Positions 12,654 to 25,300 of a stretch of DNA of 64,000 nucleotides are shown one piece after another. Made by a program: the position numbers and the translations under genes. Under the pieces are notes generated by a model. It worked only from the letters and a program-made list of their open reading frames with translations. It was not told where the DNA came from and did no database searches. Location: assembly GCA_018806985.1 (NCBI GenBank), contig JADANN010000349.1, positions 420,501 to 484,500 on the forward strand. Direction: 5' to 3'. Origin of the DNA: Angiostrongylus vasorum. Taxonomy: Eukaryota > Nematoda > Chromadorea > Rhabditida > Metastrongylidae. Positions within the stretch are counted from its first letter, which is position 1. The number at the start of each line of letters is the position of its first letter.

Positions 12654-14040
12654 GGTGTAGTTTCCTGCAGTTAGTGAGAAAAGTTTCAAAAATTGCTAGT
12701 TTCATTTGATCTCAGTTTTTGTTTTTCCTACTAGCTTTCACCAGAAGCAGTTTTTTACTGTTTGCTATTGATTTCGCATTATGTTCGGTCAGTCATTTCT
12801 TGACCAATTTTGATTACGTTTTCACTTCATTAATGTTTGTCTGTTGCTACTTACTGACATCTTCTATGTTTATTAGTCAGATTGTTGTGCTAACTTATTT
12901 TTTTTTCTTGATTGCCTTTGTATTTATTGACTGTCGCCAAGCATGAATTAGTTCTTCTATAGATTGACCTACCAGTCTAGGTATTGCTATATTTATGTAC
13001 AATTGTTATCAACTTATCTACAGGTGTTATAATCATTATCGACTGGTACGTTGTGTATATATAGGCCTTGAATTTTTACCATCGCCACCAAGTGTAAAAG
13101 TATTTGTATGAAGACGAAAAATGAATTTGTGGAAATATGTTGGTTATTAGGCAAAATTTCTGAGTAATGCTATCTAACTGGAGGAGGACGTTCATAATAT
13201 CATGGTGGCATTTCAGATCCGAAACTGCGATTGTTCCGAGTATCACTCATATTGTTAAATTGAGAAGACACGATTTATAGCATTAACTTGTTTATTTGTA
13301 GTTCTTCGAAGGTAGTTTTCATCTTGGAAACGTTATCATTGGAATGCACCATACTGTTGGTTCTAGTTTTGTTGTAATAATGAAGAATATTACAGAGGTT
13401 GATCCATTACGACCACATTTTTTATGTGGAAAATGTTTCTATAGTGAATTTACTACTGGCTATTGTTATTGATGTTGATGTTAATTAGGGTATACTCTTT
13501 CATTGATAAACTAGTACGAGGTTGATCGGTATCATTATCAACTAGCATAGAGCGTAACATTATTTTAAAAACCGACTTATTCAAAGGATTCTGAAAAAGT
13601 TACTCCTAATGTTATCAGTCTTATCGCTAGTGTTAAAATTGGACGTGATTAAAGAAAAGACAAGAATTCTATACAAATTGATAATCTGATGAGAAGTGGT
13701 GAACATAGTATTCCATTTGAGACCTACTTGTTGATTTGGTGCTGATATATTGAAGCATTATTTCCATAGTTCAGTCAAGATTTGAAATTATGCGATCGTG
13801 AAAGATGAATGTGTCCGGCCGGAACATCTTGGAAGAACAACCCACCAACCACGAATTACTGCTTAAGCTTCAATTATTCTATATTGAAATTGAGCCACTT
13901 TTTGGTGGTCATTATCTCTTCACGACGTGTTCCACATAGAGGAGTTGTAAATGTACAATTTTATCGCTTTAAGAGTTATAAAAACCTTATATTTGTGTGA
14001 TGTGATTGCCAATATCATTTAGTGTCTTTATGCAAATACG
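12654..14040. other. vav-1 3' side, no gene seen
   Basis: T-rich then AT-rich sequence following the vav-1 stop codon. No supported exon and no clear AATAAA close to the stop. Long T-rich open frames here translate into low-complexity hydrophobic strings and are not credible proteins. Confidence 0.5.
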
Positions 14041-14042
14041 CA

Positions 14043-14330
14043 CGGGCGCGTGTGGCGCAGTGGTCGGAGGCGCCCTGTAACACGCACGTGGAATCGATCC
14101 CCGCGCCCATGGGCTACCAACCATGCCCTCCGTCCCTCCGGGGTGGGCAAATTGGTACCAGACTTGTCTGGGAGGATAGCAGCACTGGCTCGATACATTA
14201 GTAAGCCACCGCGAGTCGTTGTAAAGGCCAGATATGCATTCAATCACCTCCAAACGATGCTTAACGAAGTCGAATGCATGGCGCATCCATCAGGGATTTA
14301 TGAACGCCGGCGGCTTTATCCTTTATCCTT
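14043..14330 (+). mobile_element. SINE-A copy 4 (well preserved)
   Basis: Starts GGGCGCGTGTGGCGCAGTGG, with box A TGGCGCAGTGG and a B-box-like GGAATCGATCC, then the standard body and an ATCCTTTATCCTTTATG tail. Probable imperfect target duplication: TTTATGCAAATACG before and TTTATGCACATATG after (12 of 14 identical). Confidence 0.85.
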
Positions 14331-14577
14331 TATGCACATATGTTTAGGGATTTACAAATGAAGAAGGAGAAAATTGAGATGAAATCCGTGTTATCTTGGC
14401 CACCGAAATAATTCATCATCTAAAGATATCCGGAACTTTTCAATGAAGATGTTAAAGCTTAGCGGAAATTCGCCAGCACCATTTTAAAGATTCTTTTCGA
14501 ATTGCTTCTCATCGAAATACAATGATGCTTTCTGGAGAATACCAACCGATATCAAACTGGATTAGAACTCTGTGAGA

Positions 14578-15298
14578 TGAACCTATTCGACGCACAAAGT
14601 CAGGTCTCTGTTCTTCGTTTTTTTCTTTTCCTCATCATTTGATTCGATCTCAATAGTACGAATCAAGGACGTTCGGCATGTGGAACGATCTGGACAGCGC
14701 CCTGATCGGTGACCTAGTTAACAATCTGGTCACTACATATCTTAGCTATGAGCAACGTTTCAAAGTACTGGTATCCTATCTATTTATTTGATGACAGCTA
14801 TGTTTCATTATGTATCAGTTCTAGTTTTCTTACCGTTAAACAGCACTAACATGTTGCAACTTAGAAAGATAGTGACAGACTTCTATTCACCATCAACAGT
14901 CAGCTTTACTAGAAATCTAGTAGAATCTAAGAAATATGTGCAAGTAGCACTAACGTCACTTGTGTTTTGAGTCCATTGTATTTATCGCTTGAATAATATA
15001 AATAGTCACAGCTGGTATTGATTTTGTTCAACTGTGATTTCTAGAACCGTGTATGTTGGTCTCCTTTATCTTTATAACAAATAGAAACGTGAAAGCTGAT
15101 ATAGATTGGGAAAACCACAATCTATGAGTTATGCTTGTGCCGTTTTCTGATGAAAATTTCGACGTTCCCGCAAAATAACGCTAAGACTTTAGCAAGTAAG
15201 AAAATGAAACCTTATGACTTTATTCCGTAGATGGTTTCCATGTTGAACACCTTCCGTTATTAGTGAAGGAATTCGGATTTGGCCTGTACAAAGAAGCA
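14578..15298 (+). CDS. Unassigned exon-like segments between vav-1 and rmlC
   Basis: Three adjacent pieces look like exons but I do not recognise the protein. 14578-14616 gives MNLFDAQSQ before a GTCTCT donor. 14659-14772, after TCTCAATAG, gives YESRTFGMWNDLDSALIGDLVNNLVTTYLSYEQRFKVL before GTATCC. 15231-15298, after ATTCCGTAG, gives GFHVEHLPLLVKEFGFGLYKEAE before GTGAAG. The first two join in phase. Codon choice looks protein-like, unlike the flanking DNA. It could be a small gene, a gene remnant or chance. Confidence 0.35.
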
Positions 15299-15576
15299 GA
15301 AGTGAAGAGGAAATATAGAAAAAAAATTGAGCGAAGAAAACTAAAATGCCTACTTGACTTTTCATTTCACGGAATCTATTGTCTTAGAAATAGTAATGCC
15401 GCAAGTTCTCACATTTTGAACAGAAGGAGAAAAATAATCTTTTACTTGTGGCTGAAGTGTTAACTGAAATGTTTAGTTCTATAAAGTATGACTCGACGAC
15501 GCTTCTCACGAGTTTACATTAATTCTTCGTACCTTTTTTCATTGCTTGTTTTTCGATTGCCGTAGAGTCAGTCGTA

Positions 15577-17180
15577 ATGTATCTCACGTCAGATCACATC
15601 AGGATGTCTCAGCATCGGCGAGCAAAGGCGGCAATAAAAGCTGTTGAAAGGATTCCGGATCTTAAAATAATCAGTAAAAAGGTATTCCCCGACAACCGCG
15701 GTTACTTCGTGGAAACCTATAACGAAACTGAGTGGTCTGAGGAACTTGACTTCAAAGAAGTCTTCAGACAAGACAATCACTCATTTTCGATTCAAGGCGT
15801 TGTAAGAGGACTCCACGCTCAGCCAGGTATGGGAAAACTTGTATCGGTGGTGAGTTAGTTCTGAATGTTTCAAACCACAGGTGTAGGTTAGGGAACGTAT
15901 ATAAAGATAAATTTGCCACTGGTCGCAACATATTGCTGCTTTTATTCAGTCGAATATGACACAATGTTCTTCGTGCTCCATACATGTAATTAAAGATTTC
16001 TGGCGAGATTTTCGACGTAGCCGTAGATATTCGACCCGGAAGTGCAACGTATGGACAATGGCATGGTGTCACTCTGAGTGAGGTGAATGGCGACTCCTTA
16101 TGGATACCCAGTGGTTTTGCTCATGGATTCCAGGTAAGAAGATCAGTTGAAGCTAATTCGTATAAGAGAGTGTAGCACTGTTAGTTTGCGACGTTGGAAA
16201 GGTCTTTAAAGTTTTAAAGTTAGTTTGCAAGATTATGACTGGAACTCAAGGTCTCGTGTTAATGATGTTTGTGTCCAAATCGGGAATAAATGGTGAAACG
16301 GGGTAGCATGCCTTTACGCCTTTACGAGTACAGGCCCAAGTACACTTGCATATTGCTTGGTATTTTACTAGTTGAAAGTAATTATTTCTCTGCACCCGTG
16401 AAATAGTCGTGGTAAGACGTTACCATGTCCTCATCACAAGCATGTGTCTGACCTTATAGGTAATAAGCGTGAGGATCAACACCATGTGGTTAAGTTTATT
16501 CCAACTCAGCAGCGATTTTATTCCTAGCTAAGCATCAGACGGAAATATCGGACTTCTTCTTCAACTCGAGTAACTACGCTAAGAAATGATTAACTGTTGT
16601 TCATTAGAGTTCTGCACCCGAAAATCGTAACTCTTACAGAGGAGAGGCGTTAGTGGGAGTCTGGGTCCATTGGCGACCACAAAGATTTAATTAATAATTA
16701 CTATATACATTTTCTTTCATGAGAAGAAATCGAAGCTCATGAACTATAAAAACTTGACGAACAACTGCATCTGATTGATTTCCCTTACTTCTTCATCGTG
16801 ATGTTCGGAGACTATAAAACGATGATTAAATAAACAACAGCCCACTCTGCTAATTCATTCCAACTTCTTCTTACTCCTTATCGATCCTTCACTAATGCAT
16901 AATTCAGATTTGGTTTCATCTTAGAATTCATTGCTTATAGTATTCTATTCGTGAACTTTGTTTATATTCGATTCAATAATTTTAGTGCCTATCGAAAGAA
17001 GGAGCACATGTTGCCTATAAATGTACAACCACTTATGATCCAGAAACAGAGTTTGGAATTGACCCTCTTGACAAAGACATTGCTGTCAAATGGCCGTTGA
17101 TTGATGAAATGATTCTGAGCGAGAGAGACAAAAATCACAAAAGTTTCGCTGAACACAGTTCAAGCCACATATCTCTCTAA
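15577..17180 (+). CDS. rmlC: dTDP-4-dehydrorhamnose 3,5-epimerase (RmlC type)
   Basis: Epimerises the C3 and C5 positions of dTDP-4-keto-6-deoxyglucose on the route to dTDP-rhamnose, a pathway known in nematodes and absent from mammals. Exons 15577-15849, 16008-16133 and 16986-17180 join in phase 0 to give 197 residues, close to the usual family length of about 180-200. Visible family signatures: [14 protein letters not shown] (37-50), [20 protein letters not shown] with the catalytic-type His at residue 80, [24 protein letters not shown], and [11 protein letters not shown] of the cupin fold. ATG 15604 (MSQHRRAK) is an alternative start. C. elegans has a relative usually called rml-3 (from memory). 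The usual RGLHYQ motif reads RGLHAQ here. An AATAAA at 17341 is a plausible polyadenylation signal. Confidence 0.93.
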
Positions 17181-17770
17181 AGATGTTATCACTGTTGATC
17201 GCTCTTACTTAAATCGTCATAATTCTTGTCACGAAATTATTACGTTGTGTTCTCCAAAGAATATGCAGAGAGTTTCAATGGTTTATGGTCATTTTTTTAA
17301 AGGAAAGACGTTAAGGAGAGCAGGAATTACTGTAGAGGTTAATAAAATTTCTGATGAGAATGGTAAACGTTTTATGCAGTGGTTGTTGTAAAGTAAGATG
17401 ACGCTAGAAACAGAGCCTAGTAACACTCTGTTATCGATTAAACTCTTTGATTATTTCATATATTCATTTTGACACGTATTCGAGAAACGCCACACATTCC
17501 AATCAAACAGTAGGAACACCTCGGAAAAGAGGAAAGAAAAATGGCAATAATCGGAAAATGAGGCCACCTTATTTGTGCTTATGTTCATTTTTTTGTCTTA
17601 TCACTTACTTCCGTTTTGATCCCGTTTTGTCAAATTTTTTCTCAGTTTCTCTATTGGATACTGTAAACTTCCATGATAATCGCTCTGTGGAAATGAACAT
17701 TCGACGCTACTGTACCTCATCTCACTGATAAGCTAACATTTCCTTCGACCTAAGTGCTCTTGTAAATAAG

Positions 17771-18148
17771 AATTTTTTCCTTATTTGATCCGTCTTCACG
17801 TCTACCGTGCGGATCGCAGCACTGCTCACACCCAATTCGTTTCCTCACATCCATCGTTCACAAAGGTCTTCCAAGTTCTTACGTGTGGCTTCGGTCGCTG
17901 CTTGAAGATTTAATTTCATCTTGAGTGTCGTAGAATGCTGGTCGAGCAATTCTCCCTGAAGTCCTGAGGTAGCCGGGCTGGAGCTTTCCCGGTTGGATTG
18001 CAGAGAGTGATTTTTTCTCAGATAAGTCCGGTACCTATTTCCCCACCCCCAAGGGCGATGAGATTCTTGGTTGGCTCGGAGCGGAATCGAACTAGCACCA
18101 TGCTCGTGCGGACATCACTACCACTGTGCTATCAGCTCTATTATATGT
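17771..18148 (-). mobile_element. SINE-B copy (tRNA-derived), near complete
   Basis: The reverse complement starts GCTGATAGCACAGTGGTAGT, has the strong B box AGTTCGATTCC, and ends with the body CAAGCAGCGACCGAAGCC...GACGGATCAAATAA. It parallels the + copy at 52,790-53,160 along its full length. Confidence 0.8.
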
Positions 18149-18244
18149 GATTTATTCATGAAAAATGATTAATTCTAGTCAGTGATGAAGCTATCTATTT
18201 ACAATCTTGGTAAAGAAAAAAGATAGTACTCTCAGCGACGATCA

Positions 18245-18498
18245 ATCTCTTATCTCTTAGAGATGTGCCATACATTCGACTTCATTAAGCACTGTTTGGA
18301 GGTATTGTTTGGATTGAATGCATATCTGGCCTTTACAATGGCTCGCGATGGTATCGAGTCCCTATTGCTATCCTCCCAAACAAGTCCGGTACCAATTTGC
18401 TGACCTCGGAGGGATGAAAGGCATGACGAGTCAAGGGCTCAGCATCCATGTTCGTGTATTGCAGGGTGCCTCTAACGTGACACGCGACCCACCATAAG
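18245..18498 (-). mobile_element. SINE-A copy 5
   Basis: Minus orientation. The family body is clear (CATTCGACTTCATTAAGCAC, GAATGCATATCTGGCCTTTAC, CCTCCCAAACAAGTC), with a tRNA-like head at the right end (GGGTGCCTCTAACGTGACACGCG). Confidence 0.75.
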
Positions 18499-18643
18499 CT
18501 TGGTGACTCTCGTAATCCGTTTTTTTAAAGTAAACGCAATAAAAATACTGACAGATTAGAACTAAACTGATTAAAAATTACCATTATCTTCTCAATGAGA
18601 TGGGTTTTGAAAGAAAAAAAGTGCGTGAAGTGCATTTGTATTC

Positions 18644-18860
18644 ATGACGGGCCCAAACGTCCTTGGAAAGCAGTACAAGGGATTGGGACAATGGGTCTAC
18701 ACGAATTCCAACGAACAAATCGATTTAGATTGTCAAAAAAGTTTTACTGTTCTGCCCACTCCTGTTAATTTTTCCAATCTCAAAAACTTCTTTGGTAAGG
18801 GTGCAATATTGCATAAATTGGATAAGGCTCTTCTGTCCCTGTTGACCACCTTTTCTTAAA
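18644..18860 (+). other. Short unassigned open segment
   Basis: A frame from ATG 18644 reads MTGPNVLGKQYKGLGQWVYT and then NSNEQIDLDCQK before a possible GTTTTA donor. The first 32 codons have protein-like composition; the rest looks like intron. No family recognised. Confidence 0.2.
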
Positions 18861-19374
18861 TTACAAACAAGCAACAGGATTTTTGTCTTTTGTACAACTT
18901 TAGCTTTTTGTTCCTCTCTCTCACCCTTTTCGGTCATTGTGTTTTTTGGCATTTACTGTACTCTTTGTTTTCACTTTATTCATGCTCCTTCAATAAAGCT
19001 GAAGTTACTTGAAAAATGTTGTATCCAATGTTCCGAAAATGGGTAAGGATCGACGCCGGAATTGACTTGTTTAATAGTTGCTGCTAAGAACCAAGCAGGT
19101 CACAATATATCATATCCTGAGTGATAAATCTGCAAAGTACCATAACTTCAGCAAACAAGGTTGCATGAATATTTTTTCCAGATAAAAAATAGATCTTCGC
19201 AGACGAGTGACAGTGGCCTTCTCACTTACAAAGCAGCCAGATATTTTCGTATTTGTTGAGTTAATTTTTTTTCGCTTGTTTCATATTTCGCATGAAATCC
19301 ATTAATAAGCAGATAGACTATTAAATTAGAAAGCGTTTGTGGTTCGTCAATTCCTGAGGAAGGCCATCGGACTC

Positions 19375-19645
19375 CATTCCTAGTATCATATAGGTCACTG
19401 AATGCATATCTGGCTTGTAATAAGACAGTAGCCTATCGATGTATCAAGTCCGTGTTTTTTACTTATCCTCTGAGCTCTCGTGGATGTCTCCTGGATATAC
19501 TCCCAGGCAAGTTTAGTAGCTACTTATTAATAGACAAAGGAGTGTTGGAGAGCCTGGGTTAGCCCGTGACGAGGTATCGAACTGATGACCGACCTGAGTG
19601 TATATCGCAGGGCACTTCTAACAAATGCGTTACTCGCGTCCAATT
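19375..19645 (-). mobile_element. SINE-A copy 6, divergent
   Basis: Contains GAATGCATATCTGGC, CGATGTATCAAGTCC and CTCCCAGGCAAGTTTAGTAG, all minus-strand SINE-A landmarks. Extra sequence inside (about 19455-19490) suggests an insertion. Confidence 0.65.
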
Positions 19646-19884
19646 TTTGTAATATACGACGAAAAGTAATACTAGGTATAACGAACGTAGTAGCAGAACA
19701 TATTTTAGATTAACTAATGCAGTAAGTCTTAATGTTGAGGGAATACGGTTTTATTAAAAGATCGCAGCGTAATTTTAGAGCACAGGACATTTGGTTAGAA
19801 TGTACTTGACTGCTTTTTAGAATAATCTTCACAACAAAACAAACTTAAAAGAATTAATCTTTGCGGTGTAAGAGTTTCTAACAA

Positions 19885-20235
19885 TGGCACCAAGCCCATA
19901 TTGGTGTTGTAATCCGTCAGATGATGTGTGTGGGTATCCTTTGCTCATTCACCTGTCGCCCTTTTGGTTGTCGAGTGACCCAAAAGTGCGCTAGTAAGTC
20001 ATCTACTTATCCCTGTCGCTTGCTAGAGTAGCCCTGTAGGTTCTGCTCGCTCTAGGGACTCGTTGAGCATCTTACCTTTCTTCTATTCTTTTCCTGAAGA
20101 ACTTTGACCATCTGGTCATTCGTCTTTCTGCAATACTATTGACATCCTGAGGAATTCAATCACCAACGCCTCTTGTCCAACGGTTGCCGTTCATACACAT
20201 TATGTTGTCGTTCATATGCATCCTTTGCGCATTAG
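19885..20235 (-). mobile_element. RTE 3' end fragment
   Basis: The minus strand matches the C-terminal part of the RTE protein seen at 29,750-30,025: the DNA for WTR..SDWIPRD and the FFTKSLEE region is recognisable at 20,090-20,200. Many frame breaks. Confidence 0.6.
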
Positions 20236-22334
20236 TGACTAATTATCTGCGTGGAAGATTTTGTCGCCGCAACGCTTCTCTAGGCGGCTATCTGGCCGGT
20301 TAGCGACAGAATCGCCAATTATTTAGACGATGAAGATTCATGAGAATAAATTCGGCTAAATATAATCCTATTTTGATCACAGTGCATCATACTCTGAGCA
20401 AAAAGTGGGTATGGCTTCTGTTAATAATAGAACCGTCAAAAACTGAAAGCGTTCTGCATTGAGGCCGGTGCAAATACATGTGATGTCGTTCTCGCTCCGA
20501 AGTCAAACTAGTTGCCGCGCTGCTATCAAGCGGGAGCGCTCTTCATCCCTCAAACAGGGCCCAATATCGCGACAACAGGAATTCAGTCCGAGGGATTAGA
20601 GGATTGAGTCGAGGACGTTGTTGGCCGGCTACCCACCGATCCACGCACCCACGCTAAAAACTTGATTAGTGAATCCCATTCAGTTTTACTCGGTTGTAGT
20701 TCTTTCGTTCGTATACTTGTGATTCGGTTAAAACTTGTGGTGCTGGTTCTCACGTTTTTCATAATGTTTATATTTATATGAGGGTTTCCTTCTCTTATTT
20801 TAATATTAGGCGGGATTTTTAGCACAGTTTACATTTTCGTTTTTTTTCAGCATAAGTGTTTTTGTATATACGCGAGATCTTGTTGATTAATTAAGGAAGT
20901 AAATAAACGATTATTTAGCGCTGACTACGCATGCCGATTTCCGACGTGGTTTTTCTCACGAACAGAGTTTTTCAAACACCACGATATCATTCCATTTTTT
21001 CGAACGCTGGAAACAACAGGAATTATAATTGTTCAACAGCAAATGGAGTTTTTAGGGATCGTCAAGTGAAGGCGGTTAATTTCGTTGCGCAATCTATTAC
21101 TGTTATGCTATCGTCGTTGTGACTATCATCATAATTATTACTAATCCCACAATTATTCTGAGTACTGACATTTTAATCAGGATTCTAACGGATGGTCTTC
21201 ATGACGAATCGAATCATGCAGAACTCGGCACTGCTCTCTACTAGACTGAAGGATTTCTATTTGGACAAGTTTACCTGGGAGTTGTATGAGATGAGTCGTG
21301 TCAGGGCCTTTCCAGGTCGCCACTACAGGCAATCGCCCTAGTTATTGTCGATCGAATGAAGATTTGCGATTAGATTTCTTTTCCTATGAGGGCACTGATT
21401 TCTGGAAAAAGTTCACTCAGTGTCAGACATTGAACTTTAGATACTGAGCTTTTTAGTTAAATTGAATGTCGAACTGTTTCTTAGCGTTGGTAGCGTTGTA
21501 CCAATGAGAAACAGCCGGTGAACGTGCTATCATGACATCCAGGAATACCTTTTCTCCATAATGAAGCGATGAAACAATAGATTGACTGATTCTACCATTT
21601 TTTACTACTATTATTATTATTGCTTTTATTATTGTTGTTGTTGTTATTCATTCACGTCGTTGTTTGCCTTCCTTCAACCGTTCTCCTGGTTTCGCCTCTC
21701 TTCATTTCTGTTCCATTTATTTTGGAATCAGTTTCCCACTGTTGAATGTTTATCGAAGTTTTCTCATCAGTTTCGATGTAGGCTAGGTAACGCGAATTCC
21801 TTTCGAATCCGTTGTTCATCGTTTCTTTCTGACCTAAATCGTTCCATTTTTTTCATTTGTTGTTGTTAGTGCTATTACTAACAATAATGGAGAATCGATT
21901 ATGATTACTACTATTACCATTAGTATGTTTTCCTGGCCATCTCTCTAGGATTTTTTTTTGTCGTGTTTAGCTCTATTTTAGGCTTAAATTTGTTGTCTAC
22001 CTTTTCCATTGTCGCACTTCATTAATCCTGCCGTTTAGTTCCAGTCTATTGCAATGGAATCACTTAAAAAGACGGAAATCAATGATATCACGTATCATTT
22101 TTCTTGCGATATCGCAATTGATAGGAAAGAAGTTGATAGAGGCAAATCATCACCACACAACGACGCTTTTGTCATGTTTTTTTTTTCCTTTGTCTCCACT
22201 TTTCTAACTCTTCTCTTTCCATTGTCTCTCGTTCGTTCATGTTTCCTTTAATCTTTTTATAATTTTAATTGTTCATTTAGCACAGCTCTATTATAACTAT
22301 ATAATGCTAGTGTTTTGTTCAGACGACAAACACA
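20236..22334. other. Gap before the hydrolase gene; one exon-like segment
   Basis: Mostly AT-rich DNA with TTA/TTG microsatellite sequence at about 21598-21650. At 21193-21310 a frame reads MVFMTNRIMQNSALLSTRLK then DFYLDKFTWELYEMSRVRAFPG before a possible donor GTCGCC. It looks exon-like, but the family is unknown and no partner exon was found. Confidence 0.35.
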
Positions 22335-25300
22335 ATGATGTGGTCGATTTTGTATTGGACAACTGTTTGTCTGTTCTTTCTGATGGCCATATTCCTACTG
22401 TATATTCCACTTCCTCCGGAAATTGCTGATCGAAAAAAATTGCAAATATTGGAGATTTTATTACGGATCGGCTACGAGTATCCGGTATATCTAACATTGG
22501 AAGAAAAGCTCTCACTATATTGCTAGAAAACATTATGAACGAAATACTTTTTTTCAGTGAATAGACGTCAGTCTACATTTCAGAATAGCGAGAATTTAGG
22601 GTGATTTGATCGAATACTTATTCGGACCTCGAATTCGAAATCAGTACATTCGATTCTTAATAGCTATTGGATACATCATTCCCTGGCCATCTCCATCGCA
22701 CATGAAGGTGAACGTTCACATTTTGAATCGTCAATTTAGAGCGAGGACAATTTTGAGCCTAATTGTCTTTCATCATTGAACATTGCGCCATTTCGCGATT
22801 GACTGCAAACAAACAACCTATTCCTCCTTCGTTGTTTTTTTTTATTTTTTTTTCTTTTTTTGGTGAAAACGTTTAGAATCTAAGGCACCTGTAATTAATA
22901 ACGATGCCAATTTGTGTGAAAGAGCACAGTATCTACCATAATACCTTGCGATTTCGATAATTTTCAAAGGGCATTTCTTTTCACACCTTCTTTCTTTTCC
23001 ATTCACTTCAGCTGTTTCCTTAGTCGTTAAGCATTCCAGTCACTCTTTTTCTTCTCCATTTTCTTCTTCGTAAATTTCCGTTGATGACTGAATATTACCC
23101 TTGGTATTTCGATAATGAGATACTTTTCCACATCGTTTCTCGGTGTATTCGGTCAACCAGTTTTCAAGACGATGCACTTTTCGACTTTACGAACTTCATC
23201 GAAGGTTCTCTTCGTGTTTCGCTGTGTCTCTTAAAGCAACGTATTTCCGACTAAGTACTTTTAATAAACATCATTTTCCAGGATCGACTTTCTATTAACC
23301 TCGGCATTGGAATATGAATGCGTCGTTTTCTTGTTCAGCAATCGCGAAGTTGTTGAACAGCGTGCATTTACTTCCATAGAAAAACACAATACAATACAAC
23401 AGTAGCTGACGTTTCGGCAGTATCGCCTTCTTCAGGGCCTGGAAGGGTATACTGACATACAGTTTAGTAGGCCAAACGCTTCAGTAGCACTTACAAAAAG
23501 ACGAAAAAACTCCATAGTAATTACATGGTCAACAGCTTGTCGAAAAACTCACCGCTTTTTTACGTGACTTCCAATGGGGAAGATTAGAGCAGCTCATTAT
23601 AGTCCCATAAGGTTGATGACTGCACCATCCCGCATCAGAAATTGATGCGAACATACGGGGTCAGGTCGCGTATGACCTCTGGGCATTCATCCCCTGCTAT
23701 TCATTGTAGGGTTTTTTGGCATTTATTCAAAAAGCCTCAAGAAGCTTTTCGCGCTCGTGTTTTAGTCTCCTGTGCAAGGATATTGACTTTTACTTCTAAA
23801 TCGTCCCCGCTATGCTTTTGTATCCTAAGCGTGCCTAGTGGGGTACTTTTATCCTAGTTTTCGTTTGCCATCTAGGTGTTCTTTCATATGGATACACAAA
23901 GGTCTGCCCGTTTCGCCAATATATTCATCTCTGCAATTATTACAAGTGATCAGGTATATCGCACCTGAACTCATGCAATCACCGCCCTTGCCGTAAGGGC
24001 AAATTGCGCAATTTGTTGTCTTACACAGACGGTCAAACAGGCGGTTACGAGCTAACTGACGACGTAGAGTAGCCGGTGGTTTTCAACTATCGCTACGGAT
24101 TCCTCTAGACCTGCCCTTTTTAAGAATCGTTTTATACCTACGCTTACTTCATCGCTAATAAAGGGGAACATAAACGGGACTTTCTTTTAGCCAAGTGTTT
24201 CACTTTGGCGCGTCGCTCTCTTTCTAAACTTATCTCGTTCGGTAACCATTTCGTAGCCATTGGAGATGGCTATTTGCCGAGCCAAGTCGCGCGATTCTTC
24301 CTTTAGTTCCCTGGTTGTACACGCAGAGGTTGCTGTTCGAAATATGTTTCTCACAAGCGCCCTCTTTGTCTCTTTGTGTTGGATAAATGCCAAAAAATTC
24401 CACAATGAATAGCAAGGAAGGCAAGTAGGAATGCCCAGAGGTCACACGCGACTTGGCCTCGTGTGTTCGCATCAATTTCTGATGTGGGATGGTGCAGTCA
24501 TCAACCTTATGCGACCATAATCAGCTGTTCTAATCTTCCTCATTGGAAGGCACGTAAAAAAGCGGTGTTTTTTCGAGGGGCTGTTGATCACGTGATTGGC
24601 ATAGAGTTTTCCGACTTTTTGTAAGTGTTATTGAAGCGTTTGGCCTAGGAAGTTGAATGTCAGTGTACCCTTCCAGGCTCTGAAGAGGGCGATACTGCCG
24701 AAACGTCAGTTACTGTTGTATTGTATTGTGTTTTTCTGTGGAAGTAAATGTATGCTGTTTAGCAACTTCGCGATTGCTGAACAAGAAGACGACGCAAACA
24801 TCATTTTTCCAAAAGTTTATTCCTGCTGTTTTTGGAATTTTCAGTGGGTGATTAGAAACAGTGAGTGACAGGGCTAAAATTAACGCCACCATTATGCTAA
24901 ATTTAATGAACTAATAATAAAGGATAAAAAATCACACATCGCTACCCCTCTTTGAACTAATAACAATGATTATTAATGGCAATACTCTGTATATATGTAT
25001 ATATATTTTAGTGCTCTAGGCCTTTTCTTGTGAACAATCAAATTCTTTGGTACTTTATTAGGTCTCTTTATACTGCAGATATTAATAATCAGACCATGTT
25101 AAACAATGAAGTTTTTAAAGGTGAGAGCAATGAAATAAGTCCTTTAACGGCTTCAAAATTGTGAACAGTTTGTTAAGCGTTAAGCTAGTCGGTTATAAGC
25201 TTATGCTTTTTTTTTTTGATAGTCGAACAAAGATTCTTGTTGTTGGCGGGCGTCGGTGTTACGACGACGACTAGTTCTGGGTGGTCCGTGCAAACCGGAT

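Noticed and set aside
12719..12946. Membrane protein downstream of vav-1
   Set aside because: T-rich DNA always translates to Phe/Leu-rich strings; no other support.
14028..14361. Protein genes on either strand in SINE-A
   Set aside because: The same frames recur in every SINE-A copy and are by-products of the repeat.
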